A stretch of 29,920 nucleotides of DNA from Bacillota bacterium (GTDB lineage: Bacteria; Bacillota; Clostridia; Oscillospirales; Ruminococcaceae): the NCBI GenBank assembly GCA_023431215.1, contig JAEYXR010000118.1, forward strand, positions 1 to 29,920, read 5' to 3'. The notes under the pieces were generated by a model that had not been told where the DNA came from, did not search any database, and worked only from the letters and a program-made list of their open reading frames with translations. The position numbers and the translations under genes were made by a program. Below are positions 1-8,314 of this stretch, piece by piece (within the stretch, counting starts at the first letter, position 1; each line of letters begins with the position of its first letter).

Positions 1-504
1 GTCCAATACAGCCTTGGAATAAACCGTCTGACGGTATTCAACCTTAATCTTTCGCTCACCAAAGGCCTCCACTGCTGCTTTTACCACATCCAGGTCGGGT
101 GCTGCAATACCCAGGCCCAACTGGTCATCGGTAAAATAAAAGCTTGTGTACTGTCCATCCCAAAGTGTTTCCTGCAAAAAACTACGTAGTCTGTCCCGTT
201 CCTCATCGATACTTGGGTCTATCACCGGCGCAGATGCTTGTGCTGAAACAGATGAGTTATCTGGAACAGCCGCAGCTTCAGACTGAGAAGAACTGATGAC
301 AGGGTCGGCCATGCTGATGGATGTTTCAGAAGAAGATTCTTCAATTTGCAGCAATGATTCAGAGTGGCTTTCCGGATTGGAAGCTTTGCTTGAAGACACT
401 TCACTGTTCAGAGCACCGGATACAGAGGGTGGTGCACAGGCGGGTAGCAGCAGTATCAGTATAATAACTACAAGCACCGGCTGAAGTTTTTTAAAGCAAT
501 TCAT
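1..504 (-). CDS. Lipoprotein of unknown function (3' end cut by left window edge)
   Basis: The reading frame opens at an ATG at 502-504 and runs without a stop off the left edge, giving 168 visible codons. The start MNCFKKLQPVL is followed by a hydrophobic stretch ending in a lipobox (LLPAC, Cys at residue 23), so the protein should be exported, lipidated and held on the outer face of the membrane. Next comes a Ser/Glu-rich low-complexity linker to about residue 85, then a more ordered part containing FLQETLWDGQYTSFYF and AVEAFGERKIKVEYRQ. I do not recognise a family. The start lies only 7 bases past the whiA stop, with AGGTG four bases before the ATG, so it is probably the last gene of the hprK-whiA operon. 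Function unknown; the lipoprotein call is firm. Confidence 0.8.
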   Translation of the reverse strand, partial: MNCFKKLQPVLVVIILILLLPACAPPSVSGALNSEVSSSKASNPESHSESLLQIEESSSETSISMADPVISSSQSEAAAVPDNSSVSAQASAPVIDPSIDEERDRLRSFLQETLWDGQYTSFYFTDDQLGLGIAAPDLDVVKAAVEAFGERKIKVEYRQTVYSKAVLD

Positions 505-511
505 AAGTCAC

Positions 512-1417
512 CTAATCCTCTCCACGCAGCTGGGCGGCAAGCTGGCTGATTTTTTTCAGCCTGTGATTTGCTCCGGAGCGGGAAAGACCCAATTCCTCCG
601 ACAGCTCCCGCAAGGAGTATTCGGGATTTTGCAGCCGCAGACGAATCATGGCTTTCAGCTCGTCCGGCAGCGATTCTTCCCCCATTTGTGACAGCACCAG
701 CTGCATATCGTCAATTTGGGTTCTTGCAGCCCCCACCACCTTATCAATGTTTGCATTGTCGCAGTTATAGGCACGATTGGCAGCATTGCGGCGCTCTTTT
801 ATAATTTTAATCCCCATAATCTCCATAGACATTTTGGGGCAGCTTAAAAAGGTCAACAAATCCTCCAGCTGTTCGCTGTCCTTAAAGTAAACCAGCGGCA
901 GGCCTCGGCGGGTGGTCAGTTTGGGGAAAAATCCAACCTCGGTAAGAATATCGGTCAATACCGGGCAAAGCTCCTCACGAGGCAGGGCAAATTCAAGATG
1001 ATAGGTCTTGTTGGGGTCCGACAAATTGCCACAGGCCAGCAGCACTCCCCCAATAAAAGCTGCGGTTCCTTCTTCTCCTCCCAGCAGGTCAAAGGTCACA
1101 CCCTCCGGGTAAAGCATGGCAAAATGGTTGTACAGCTCCCGTCGGTCTTCTACCGCCGTCAGCTGTACGTGATAGACCACTCCTCCATCCGGCGCCTGCT
1201 CCTCACGGGTAATCAGATCACCCCGTAACTGAATAGCACGACGAATAGCCATTTGGTAATGGTCTGCGGTGGCTTTTTCTTGGGTGGCAATCTCCACCGC
1301 ATCAGCCGAAAACCGCCTGGCAAAATACAAAAGTCCAAAGGACTGCTGATTTTTATAGCGGCTGAACAACTGCTTGTTGGCAGTGATTTCCCGCTTTACT
1401 TCACTGGTAAACGACAC
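512..1417 (-). CDS. whiA: DNA-binding protein WhiA
   Basis: This 301-residue protein matches WhiA (YvcL in Bacillus), a DNA-binding protein tied to cell division, chromosome segregation and, in actinomycetes, sporulation. The N-terminal two thirds is the LAGLIDADG-like domain, with FIGGVLLACGNLSDPNKTYH near residues 116-135, which in WhiA has lost nuclease activity. The C-terminal part is a helix-turn-helix with YSLRELSEELGLSRSGANHR near residues 267-286. Length is normal for the family. The start is GTG, with AAAGGCGG about 8 bases upstream. It follows rapZ by 51 bases, in the same order as in Bacillus except that yvcK is missing between them. Confidence 0.95.
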   Translation of the reverse strand: MSFTSEVKREITANKQLFSRYKNQQSFGLLYFARRFSADAVEIATQEKATADHYQMAIRRAIQLRGDLITREEQAPDGGVVYHVQLTAVEDRRELYNHFAMLYPEGVTFDLLGGEEGTAAFIGGVLLACGNLSDPNKTYHLEFALPREELCPVLTDILTEVGFFPKLTTRRGLPLVYFKDSEQLEDLLTFLSCPKMSMEIMGIKIIKERRNAANRAYNCDNANIDKVVGAARTQIDDMQLVLSQMGEESLPDELKAMIRLRLQNPEYSLRELSEELGLSRSGANHRLKKISQLAAQLRGED

Positions 1418-1468
1418 GGTCTTTGCCGCCTTTCTTGCTGAAATGGTCGATACTTTATGTGGGATAGC

Positions 1469-2341
1469 TTACTTATCCTTGTCACGGTGCAGTACCGTGT
1501 TTGAATAGCCCTGTGCCGATAGATGGGCGCTGACATCTGCCGCAAAAGCCACCGAACGATGGTGTCCCCCGGTACAGCCAATGGCAATGGTCAACTGTAC
1601 CTTCCCCTCAGCTATATACAGGGGTATTAAAAAGTCTAGCATATCAAACAGCTTGGCGCGAAGCTCCACTGCCTGAGCATTGCCAAACACATAATCATAA
1701 ACAGGCTTGTTTAGTCCGGTTAAAGGGCGCAGCTCTTCAATATAAAAGGGATTGGGCAGACAGCGAACATCCAGTACAAAGTCAGCCTCAGGAGGCAAAC
1801 CGTTTTTAAACCCAAAAGACATGCAGGTAATCATCAGCTTGGCAGTATCCTGTGGCAAGAACATATCGGTAATTCGCCCTTGCAGCGCCGCTCTGTTTAA
1901 ATCTGTGGTGTCTATGTAGTAGTCAGCCATAGACCGGGCTTCGCTTAGGGTGCTCTCCTCCAAGGCAATGGCAGCAGCAAGGCCGGTTATTTCATCCTGC
2001 AAAGGATGGCGACGGCGGGTTTCCTTATAGCGGTTTAGCAGCTTGTCCGCGGCACAATCCAAAAACAACAGCCTAAATCTTATATTTTGCTTTTTTAAAG
2101 CATTGCCCATTTGTATAAAGCTACCGCCAAAACTTTTGCTGCGGCAATCAGCCACCACAGCCATCCGCCCAATATTACTGCTTTCCAGCATGGTCTGCTC
2201 AATTGTTTGCGGTATTAGCCCAAGGGGCAGGTTATCAATGCAGTAATAACCCATGTCCTCTAGGGTATGCACTGTCACCGATTTCCCCGCCCCGGATTTT
2301 CCAGTTACAATTATAATTTCCATAGCGTTTGTTGTATTCAT
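1469..2341 (-). CDS. rapZ: RapZ-family nucleotide-binding protein (YvcJ type)
   Basis: This is the P-loop NTPase family known as RapZ in enterobacteria, where it is an adapter for decay of the small RNA GlmZ, and YvcJ in Bacillus, where it binds and hydrolyses nucleotides. A Walker A motif GKSGAGKS lies about 15 residues in, a YYCIDNLP segment follows, and the C-terminal domain carries the family block GCTGGHHRSV. The ATG at 2341 is chosen because GGAG sits 7 bases before it; the ATG 24 bases further upstream has no ribosome site, and a third ATG at 2320 is too far from it. This gives 290 residues, close to the usual 285-295. It lies between murB and whiA. The enterobacterial GlmZ pathway should not be assumed in a Firmicute. 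Confidence 0.93.
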   Translation of the reverse strand: MNTTNAMEIIIVTGKSGAGKSVTVHTLEDMGYYCIDNLPLGLIPQTIEQTMLESSNIGRMAVVADCRSKSFGGSFIQMGNALKKQNIRFRLLFLDCAADKLLNRYKETRRRHPLQDEITGLAAAIALEESTLSEARSMADYYIDTTDLNRAALQGRITDMFLPQDTAKLMITCMSFGFKNGLPPEADFVLDVRCLPNPFYIEELRPLTGLNKPVYDYVFGNAQAVELRAKLFDMLDFLIPLYIAEGKVQLTIAIGCTGGHHRSVAFAADVSAHLSAQGYSNTVLHRDKDK

Positions 2342-2424
2342 GCAGATACTCCATTCCGCTTTCATTGAGACATCATATTCTTATTAAGCCGTACACTGCG
2401 TGGTGTTTTTTGCACCCCGCCTTA

Positions 2425-3333
2425 TCAGCCCAGCTGCAAGACTTCGCACTCCAGCTTGTAGCCTGTTTTTTGCAGCACAACCTCACGCACCCGGTCAATT
2501 AACTCTTTGATTTCGGCGCAGGTGGCGTGTCCTCGGTTAATAATAAAGCCGGCGTGCTTCTCGCTTACCTGTGCATCTCCTATGCTGAAGCCTTTCAATC
2601 CGCAGCAGTCTATCAACTGGGCGGCGTAGGCACCCTCAGGACGCTTAAAGGTGCTTCCTGCACTGCCAAACTCCAATGGTTGTTTTTCTATTCTGGCTTC
2701 CATGAGTTCATCCATCCTGCTTCGGATAGCAGTGGGGTCTCCCTTTGCCAGCTCAAGCTGTACAGCTACAATACAGCAGCTGCGTCCGGAAAACATGCTG
2801 TGACGGTACCGGAAGTCCAACTCATCTTGTAAGGCTGTGCGCAGCTCGCCTTTTTCATCAATATAACGCACCGATTTTACAACATTCTTCATCTCGCCGC
2901 CGTATGCCCCGGCGTTCATATATACGGCACCGCCCAAGCTTCCCGGTATGCCAAAGGCAAACTCAAGACCGGTAAGGCTATGGTCCAATGCATAGCGGCA
3001 CAGCTTGTTCAAAGAAACACCGCTTTGCGCGTCTATGGTAACAGTATCAGCCATGCGCATGGTGCTGTAAGTATCACCCAAATGTACTACGGCAAGGTCT
3101 GCCCCCTCATCACTTACAAGGAGGTTTGAACCTCTTCCCAGTATAAAATAGGGTGTAGCGGTTTGGCGGCATGCAGCCAGAGCAGCTGCCAGGCCATATT
3201 CACTATCCGGACGAATCATCAGCGTTACCTTGCCACCCACCTTAAATGTAGTATGCAAGCTCATTGGCTCGTTACATACATAGGCGACCTTTTCACGTCC
3301 CAGTTCTTCCTTTAGTTGTTCAAGATTCTCCAA
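2425..3333 (-). CDS. murB: UDP-N-acetylenolpyruvoylglucosamine reductase
   Basis: MurB reduces UDP-N-acetylglucosamine-enolpyruvate to UDP-N-acetylmuramic acid with NADPH, the second committed step of peptidoglycan precursor synthesis in the cytosol. The FAD-binding half shows GRGSNLLVSDEG and GIPGSLGGAVYMNAGAYGGE. The C-terminal half carries SAGSTFKRP, with the Ser expected to act as proton donor, and the terminal ECEVLQLG, with the conserved Glu. Length is near 302 residues, as for the shorter type II MurB of Firmicutes. The start is a TTG at 3333, picked because AAAGGG lies ten bases upstream; a TTG at 3357 would also be in frame but has no ribosome site. It sits between the PHP gene and rapZ in one operon. 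Confidence 0.95.
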   Translation of the reverse strand: MENLEQLKEELGREKVAYVCNEPMSLHTTFKVGGKVTLMIRPDSEYGLAAALAACRQTATPYFILGRGSNLLVSDEGADLAVVHLGDTYSTMRMADTVTIDAQSGVSLNKLCRYALDHSLTGLEFAFGIPGSLGGAVYMNAGAYGGEMKNVVKSVRYIDEKGELRTALQDELDFRYRHSMFSGRSCCIVAVQLELAKGDPTAIRSRMDELMEARIEKQPLEFGSAGSTFKRPEGAYAAQLIDCCGLKGFSIGDAQVSEKHAGFIINRGHATCAEIKELIDRVREVVLQKTGYKLECEVLQLG

Positions 3334-3401
3334 ACTGTGTGCACCCTTTCTTGGCAAATAGAAATGTTATGTCTGTTTTGTAATTTTTAGCTGGCACTTT
3401 A

Positions 3402-4133
3402 TCACCTAGGCAGAATAATCCCTTTGCGCTGCTCCAGTGCCTTACAAAAGCGCTCATAATCTGCATTTAGGATTCGTTCTTCCGGGAACTCTGCTTCTTC
3501 CAGCAAGCGGACGGCATCCTCTATCTCGCCTATGGTGGTACAGAAATGGGCATCGGTAGAAACCACCACATCTACGCCGTATTCTTTGCATAAGCGGGCA
3601 ATGTTCAGGCAGTTTGTTTCCGACCCCTTGCGTACGCGGAACGACCCTGCATTAATTTCTACAATTTTATTGTGCTGCGCAAACGCCTTAACAACTCTGT
3701 CGTAATCGCAGGGGTAGCAGGGTTGACCCATATGGCCAATTACGTCTATCAAAGGGTTTTCTGCCACCTTCAGCCACATTTGGGTATAGGCGTCTTCTCC
3801 CAGCCCATCAGGACAAAGAAAACGGTGCATGGATGCAATGACCCAATCAAGGTCTGCCAGTATATTCTCCGGCAGGTCGACGGTGCCATCCGGCAATATA
3901 TTGGTTTCACAGCCGCGCAGCACCACAAGGCCGTTTACTTCGCGGGGGATAGATCCTCGCATGGTTTCAAAATGCCACTTATACGGTGCGCCGGGCATAC
4001 CGCCGGTATGGTCTGTTACCGCTATAAAGCGATGGCCCAGTTGTTTGGCCCAATTTATATTTTCCAGCAATGTACTGTATGCATGGTCGCTGGCTATGGT
4101 ATGCGTATGGGTATCTCCTACAATTTGTATCAT
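3402..4133 (-). CDS. PHP-domain phosphoesterase (YcdX-like)
   Basis: This 243-residue PHP-domain protein is of the stand-alone phosphatase type related to E. coli YcdX. The metal-binding motifs are in order: GDTHTHT with SDHAYST at the N terminus, AVTDHTGG, DVIGHMGQP, KIVEINAGSF and VVVSTDAHF near the end. Such proteins bind a trinuclear metal centre and cleave phosphate esters; the substrate cannot be read from sequence. The ATG at 4133 is used because AGGAG lies 10 bases upstream and it starts right before the first metal motif. It lies 68 bases upstream of murB in the cluster. The 183-base gap to hprK contains a small GC-rich hairpin at 4173-4187. Confidence 0.88.
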   Translation of the reverse strand: MIQIVGDTHTHTIASDHAYSTLLENINWAKQLGHRFIAVTDHTGGMPGAPYKWHFETMRGSIPREVNGLVVLRGCETNILPDGTVDLPENILADLDWVIASMHRFLCPDGLGEDAYTQMWLKVAENPLIDVIGHMGQPCYPCDYDRVVKAFAQHNKIVEINAGSFRVRKGSETNCLNIARLCKEYGVDVVVSTDAHFCTTIGEIEDAVRLLEEAEFPEERILNADYERFCKALEQRKGIILPR

Positions 4134-4172
4134 ATGCTTATTGCTCCTACTGAAAGACCACTTGCCCGCAAG

Positions 4173-4187
4173 CTGCCTTGCAGGCAG
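4173..4187 (-). other. GC-rich tri-loop hairpin in the hprK-PHP gap
   Basis: A perfect six-base-pair stem CTGCCT/AGGCAG with a three-base loop lies in the leader of the PHP gene, about 40 bases before its start. The rest of the 183-base gap is AT-rich with no convincing promoter. It may be an mRNA processing or stability element; no function is shown. Confidence 0.4.
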
Positions 4188-4316
4188 TGCCAAGGGGAGG
4201 TGATAGTTTATTTGATGAAAATCGTCTGAAACAATTTAAAAAATAATTGTACATTTGTATTTTAAAGCCGCATTAAAATTTAAGGGTTGCTTCCAATGCA
4301 GCATAGCCGTTAAAAA

Positions 4317-5264
4317 TTATAACTGAACGTCTTTGGGAATATCGTCGGCCATGCCCAGACGTTCCATAAGCTCATGGGCGGCGTTGTAGCCAAATTTCTT
4401 TTGACGGTTGGTCATAGCCGCAACCTCAATGATAATGGCAAGATTGCGCCCGGGCTTGACAGGGATGGTCAGCGACGGCACCTGCAGCCCCAAAATTTCC
4501 GTATACTCATTATCCATGCCCATGCGGTCGTAAACCTTGCTTTGGTTCCAAATTTCCAGGTTGATGAGCATATCAATTTTTTCGGTGACTTTGACCGAGC
4601 CAATACCAAAAATTTTACGTACGTTGATAATACCTATGCCACGAAGCTCTAAGAAGTGACGAATATTTTCCGGGGAGGATCCCAATAACGTCTTGTTGGA
4701 TACGCGGCGAATTTCTACAGCATCATCGGCAATGAGACGGTGTCCTCGCTTTACCAGTTCAATGGCAGTTTCACTTTTACCAACACCGCTGTCACCAAGC
4801 AGCAGAACACCTTCGCCGTAAACCTCAACTAAAACACCGTGGCGGGTAACGCGGGGCGCCAGCTCGGTATTAAGAAGTGCATTAAGCGCACTACTAAAGT
4901 TAGAGGTAGGCTCTGCGGTAATCAGCAGTGGAACATTGTATTTCTTTGCTTTTTCAACCATTTGGTCCGTAGGCGTAATGCCGCGGCTGACAATGACAGC
5001 TACCGGCTGCGCTGCAAAAAAAGCCTCCAGACTTTTTTCTTTTTCATCCTCACCAATCTGGTCAAGAAAGGCCGTTTCGCTTCTGCCCATCAGCTGAATA
5101 CGATTGGGGTCAAAATAATCAAAAAAGCCGGCCAGATGCAGTCCCGGACGATTGATGTCTGCGCTGGAAATCAGCACTTCAGCACCATTTTCGGGCATAT
5201 ATACCACGCCCATATTCAAATCCTTAATAAGCTTGCTTAAAGCAACCGAAAATTGAATTGCCAT
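4317..5264 (-). CDS. hprK: HPr kinase/phosphorylase
   Basis: HprK phosphorylates Ser46 of the PTS carrier HPr, and removes the phosphate again, to control carbon catabolite repression in Firmicutes. The 315-residue length is typical. The N-terminal domain spans roughly residues 1-130. The catalytic domain opens with RHGVLVEVYGEGVLLLGDSG and the P-loop GDSGVGKS, and carries the family signature LELRGIGIINVRKIFGIG, with further conserved residues in VKPGRNLAIIIEVAA. The start is the ATG at 5264; GGAG lies 11 bases upstream, a long but usable spacing. It is the first gene of the cluster and has its own sigma-A promoter at 5387-5415. Confidence 0.96.
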   Translation of the reverse strand: MAIQFSVALSKLIKDLNMGVVYMPENGAEVLISSADINRPGLHLAGFFDYFDPNRIQLMGRSETAFLDQIGEDEKEKSLEAFFAAQPVAVIVSRGITPTDQMVEKAKKYNVPLLITAEPTSNFSSALNALLNTELAPRVTRHGVLVEVYGEGVLLLGDSGVGKSETAIELVKRGHRLIADDAVEIRRVSNKTLLGSSPENIRHFLELRGIGIINVRKIFGIGSVKVTEKIDMLINLEIWNQSKVYDRMGMDNEYTEILGLQVPSLTIPVKPGRNLAIIIEVAAMTNRQKKFGYNAAHELMERLGMADDIPKDVQL

Positions 5265-5386
5265 AGCGTTTAATGCTCCATTCCGCTGCTTTACAGCAGC
5301 AAAAATTTTATATTTACTCCCAGCTTTTCCCGCATAGCAGAGGAAGTCCGGAGTATTTTGTACATAGCATGGTAACCTATTGTTTT

Positions 5387-5415
5387 ATTATAATAGATTT
5401 GCCCTTGTTATTCAA
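5387..5415 (-). promoter_or_regulatory. Sigma-A promoter of the hprK operon
   Basis: On the minus strand, -35 TTGAAT (5410-5415) and a perfect -10 TATAAT (5387-5392) are separated by 17 bases. It gives a leader of about 115 bases before hprK. It probably drives hprK, the PHP gene, murB, rapZ, whiA and the lipoprotein, because no equally good promoter is seen further down. Confidence 0.8.
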
Positions 5416-5474
5416 CGTTTTTTGCTTTTACCCGGTTAAGGCCAAAGATACATATTTACAAACCGCTTATATCA

Positions 5475-5503
5475 TTGTAACTTTTATCCAGCTATGCTAT
5501 ACT
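5475..5503 (+). promoter_or_regulatory. Sigma-A promoter of the glycosyltransferase gene
   Basis: A -35 TTGTAA (5475-5480) and a -10 TATACT (5498-5503) have a 17-base spacer, about 65 bases before the start codon. Together with the hprK promoter it makes the 305-base region 5265-5569 a divergent promoter region; no other structure is obvious there. Confidence 0.78.
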
Positions 5504-5569
5504 AAATAAGATACTATAAGTATATCCTTAAAATTCTGTGGATTGCCACTGAAGGAACAGGAGTAGTTT

Positions 5570-6742
5570 ATGAGAATTGCACTTTTTACAGAAACATATC
5601 TGCCCCATATCAACGGGGTGGTTACCCATGTAAAGATTTTAAAAGAAGGTTTGCAGCAGCTGGGGCATGAGGTGCTGGTAGTATCTGCAGATGCAAATGC
5701 CAAACGGCACTATATTGAAAACGGCGTACTTCATTGTCCCGCCCATACCTCCAAAAAGTTTTACGGCTATAGCCTTGCCAAGCCCATTTCCCGCACAAGG
5801 CTTAAATTTATTGAGCAATTTAACCCCGACATTATTCATATTCACAACGAATTTGGTATTGGTCTTTCAGGCATTTTGTGTGCCAAGGTTCTTAAAATCC
5901 CTCTGGTTTATACCCTGCACACCATGTATGATGATTACATCTACTATGTTGCTCCTAAGGCACTTGTACCTACCACTACAAAGCTTAGCCATAAGTATAC
6001 CAAATTTTTGGCAAAGCGGGCCAACGCACTTACAGGTCCCTCTAAAAAATGTGAGGAATACTTCCGTGTTGCAGGAGTGGACAAGGATGTAAATGTTATT
6101 CCCAATGCTGTAGAGATAGATCAGTTTGCACCCAAAAACTTTAGTGATGAAACGAAGGCTCAGTTGCGCTTGCAGCACGGAATTCGTCCCAATGCTATGA
6201 TTGCATGCTTTGTAGGCCGCTTGGGCAAAGAAAAAAGTGTGGATGTTCTGCTGGATTTTTGGCAGAAATCCATTTCTTCCAAAGACAATATTCACCTGCT
6301 TATCATTGGTGACGGCCCTTCCCGCATCGAGCTGGAAGAACAGGCACAGCAGTTGGGAATTACCGATATGGTAACCTTTACCGGAAAAGTGGCTCACGAA
6401 GACCTGCCGCCCTATTATGCGTTGTGTGATGTCTATATCACAGCCTCCCTCTCCGACACAAACTCCATCAGTATGCTGGAGGGTATGTGCTCGGGATTGC
6501 CTGTGCTTCAGCGCACCGACCCCCTGAATGCTGACCAGGTACGTGACGGCAAAAACGGCTTTAACTTTGACTCTCCCGAAGAAATGGCGGACAAGCTGCG
6601 AGAGATTAAAACCATGGATCCTGATGTTATGCAGCGCTTTAAAGAGTCGGTCATTGATTCTATTCGCAACAGCGGTGCCAAAGACCTTGCAAATCATACG
6701 CTGGCAGTGTATAATAAAGTGCTTAAGCGTACTGCCGAATAA
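5570..6742 (+). CDS. Family 4 glycosyltransferase (diacylglycerol glucosyltransferase-like)
   Basis: This 390-residue GT-B enzyme of family GT4 resembles the Firmicute/Mollicute group that adds glucose to diacylglycerol; the acceptor is inferred from resemblance only. The N-terminal acceptor domain starts MRIALFTETYLPHINGVVTH, the typical opening of this group. The donor domain holds VIPNAVEIDQF, CFVGRLGKEKSVDVLLD, LLIIGDGP and VTFTGKV. The EX7E motif reads D-x7-E (Asp296, Glu304, in SDTNSISMLEGM), so the first Glu is replaced by Asp. It is likely cytosolic and membrane-associated. GGAG lies 6 bases before the ATG. It has its own promoter and a weak hairpin terminator. Confidence 0.85.
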   Translation: MRIALFTETYLPHINGVVTHVKILKEGLQQLGHEVLVVSADANAKRHYIENGVLHCPAHTSKKFYGYSLAKPISRTRLKFIEQFNPDIIHIHNEFGIGLSGILCAKVLKIPLVYTLHTMYDDYIYYVAPKALVPTTTKLSHKYTKFLAKRANALTGPSKKCEEYFRVAGVDKDVNVIPNAVEIDQFAPKNFSDETKAQLRLQHGIRPNAMIACFVGRLGKEKSVDVLLDFWQKSISSKDNIHLLIIGDGPSRIELEEQAQQLGITDMVTFTGKVAHEDLPPYYALCDVYITASLSDTNSISMLEGMCSGLPVLQRTDPLNADQVRDGKNGFNFDSPEEMADKLREIKTMDPDVMQRFKESVIDSIRNSGAKDLANHTLAVYNKVLKRTAE

Positions 6743-6776
6743 ACATTCTTATATCCTGATAAATACCGCAACTTTT

Positions 6777-6810
6777 GCTCGTCTACCAGAGTTTTCTCCG
6801 GCAGGCGAGC
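6777..6810 (+). terminator. Weak intrinsic terminator or hairpin after the glycosyltransferase gene
   Basis: An 11-base-pair stem with one mismatch (GCTCGTCTACC / GGCAGGCGAGC) is followed by TTGTGTTG, only a modest T-run. The downstream -35 box begins right at its foot, so terminator and promoter almost overlap. Confidence 0.5.
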
Positions 6811-6838
6811 TTGTGTTGCGCCCAAAAGATTTTATAAT
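6811..6838 (+). promoter_or_regulatory. Promoter of the FAD-dependent dehydrogenase gene
   Basis: A -35 TTGTGT (6811-6816) and a perfect -10 TATAAT (6833-6838) are separated by 16 bases. The start codon follows within 30 bases, leaving a very short leader. Confidence 0.65.
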
Positions 6839-6866
6839 ACAATAATTTTAAAAGTAGGTGCAAATT

Positions 6867-8255
6867 TTGGCAATTTTAAATCACTATGACGTCCTTATTA
6901 TTGGCGGCGGTATTGGAGGCCTTATGGCGGCACACCGCATCACAGAGAACAACCCCTCTCTTAAGGTATGTTTGGTAGAACAGGGCAATCCCCTATCCCG
7001 CCGCAAATGTCCCATTGTCACCAAACAGGTCAGCCACTGCATCCGGTGCAAATCCTGTGCCATTATGGAAGGGATGGGCGGTGCCGGCGCCTTTTCTGAC
7101 GGTAAGTATGTTATTTCCACCCAATATGGCGGCTGGCTTACCGACTTTTTGTCCCCCCATGTGGTAATAGACTATATTGAACAGGCCGATAAAATACTGG
7201 TTTCCTGTGGTGCCACCACTCAGCGTTATCAGCCCAGCAATGACCTGAAAAAGTTATGTATGCAATATGATATGCAGATGCTTCAGGCGCAGCTGAAGCA
7301 CCTTGGAACCGACAGTAATTTTGATACCATGGTGCGACTGGTAGAGGAGCTGGAAACACGGTGCCAGGTGGTCACCGGTACAAGGGTTACCGACGTAGAC
7401 CCTAAAACCCATACTGCCACCATGGAGGGCCCCGACGGTATCAATACCTGCACTGCAGACAATATCATTTTTGCAGTGGGGCGTGTGGGCAGCGGTCTTT
7501 TTACCCGTTGGTGCCATCAAAACAACATTGAAACCACCAACAATCAGGTGGATATTGGTGTTCGTGTAGAGCTTCCCTCTATGATTTGGGAAGATTTTTC
7601 CAAGAAGATTTATGAACCCAAAATCACCTACCGCAGTAAGGCTTACGGCGATACCACCCGTATGTTCTGCTTTAATGAGCGTGGCAGCGTTGTTACCGAA
7701 AACACCAGTGGAGTTCTTACCGTTAACGGCCATTCTTACCGCGACCCCAGCCGTAAAACAGAAAACTCAAACTTTGCCCTGCTTTCTACCATGCGCTTTA
7801 CCGAACCTTTCCGCGAGCCAATTGCTTATGCCCGCCATGTGGCTAGCCTGGCAAACCTTATCAGCGGCGGCAGTGTACTGGTTCAGCGCCTGGGCGACCT
7901 GATGAATGGCCGCCGTACTGACGAAAAGCGCCTTCGCCAGTCCACCACTATTCCTACGTTGTGCGCTGTGCCCGGTGATCTAAGCCTGTGTCTGCCAAAG
8001 CGTCAGCTAGACAACATTATTGAAACCTTACTTCAGTTGGATAAGGTTGCTCCCGGCACAGCCAATCATGATACCCTTTTGTACGGCATCGAGTGCAAAT
8101 ACTATTCCGCACGTCCCACCTGCCAGGACTTTGAAATTGTGGGGCACCCCGGTCTTTTTGCCATTGGAGATGGCGCCGGCTTTACCCGCTCACTTTCTCA
8201 GGCTGCAGCCAACGGCCTTTATGTTGCCGATAAGCTTACCGGAAAGCATAAATAA
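6867..8255 (+). CDS. FAD-dependent dehydrogenase (COG2509-type)
   Basis: This 462-residue flavoprotein belongs to a widespread family of predicted FAD-dependent dehydrogenases without a firmly assigned substrate. The dinucleotide fold sits at the very N terminus (DVLIIGGGIGGLMAAH). It is followed by the family's cysteine-rich block HCIRCKSCAIMEGMGGAGAF with SDGKY, and ends in a second FAD-contact block, LFAIGDGAGFTRSLSQAAAN. The cysteines near residue 55 could bind metal or be redox-active, which is an inference. The start is read as TTG at 6867, with AGTAGG about 8 bases upstream; the GTG at 6858 would lie inside that ribosome site. It stands alone between its own promoter and a strong terminator. 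Confidence 0.82.
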   Translation: MAILNHYDVLIIGGGIGGLMAAHRITENNPSLKVCLVEQGNPLSRRKCPIVTKQVSHCIRCKSCAIMEGMGGAGAFSDGKYVISTQYGGWLTDFLSPHVVIDYIEQADKILVSCGATTQRYQPSNDLKKLCMQYDMQMLQAQLKHLGTDSNFDTMVRLVEELETRCQVVTGTRVTDVDPKTHTATMEGPDGINTCTADNIIFAVGRVGSGLFTRWCHQNNIETTNNQVDIGVRVELPSMIWEDFSKKIYEPKITYRSKAYGDTTRMFCFNERGSVVTENTSGVLTVNGHSYRDPSRKTENSNFALLSTMRFTEPFREPIAYARHVASLANLISGGSVLVQRLGDLMNGRRTDEKRLRQSTTIPTLCAVPGDLSLCLPKRQLDNIIETLLQLDKVAPGTANHDTLLYGIECKYYSARPTCQDFEIVGHPGLFAIGDGAGFTRSLSQAAANGLYVADKLTGKHK

Positions 8256-8266
8256 ACTGTCAAAGC

Positions 8267-8301
8267 AAAAGACGGCCAACCTTATGGGTTGTCCGTCTTT
8301 T
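8267..8301. terminator. Bidirectional intrinsic terminator
   Basis: A 14-base-pair stem (AAAAGACGG, one C/T mismatch, then CAACC, pairing with GGTTG and CCGTCTTTT) has a five-base loop and T-runs on both strands. It lies between the convergent dehydrogenase and luxS genes and should stop transcription from both sides. Confidence 0.85.
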
Positions 8302-8314
8302 CTGTATATTTCCA

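Noticed and set aside
4160..4205. Remnant of a mini transposon near the PHP start
   Set aside because: Only one small hairpin and a short GC-rich stretch are seen; no terminal repeats or target duplication.
3672..4229. 185-codon plus-strand frame opposite the PHP gene
   Set aside because: Antisense to a gene with intact metal motifs; no supporting signals.
5867..6697. 276-codon frame antisense to the glycosyltransferase
   Set aside because: Shadow frame of a well-supported gene, with no ribosome site.
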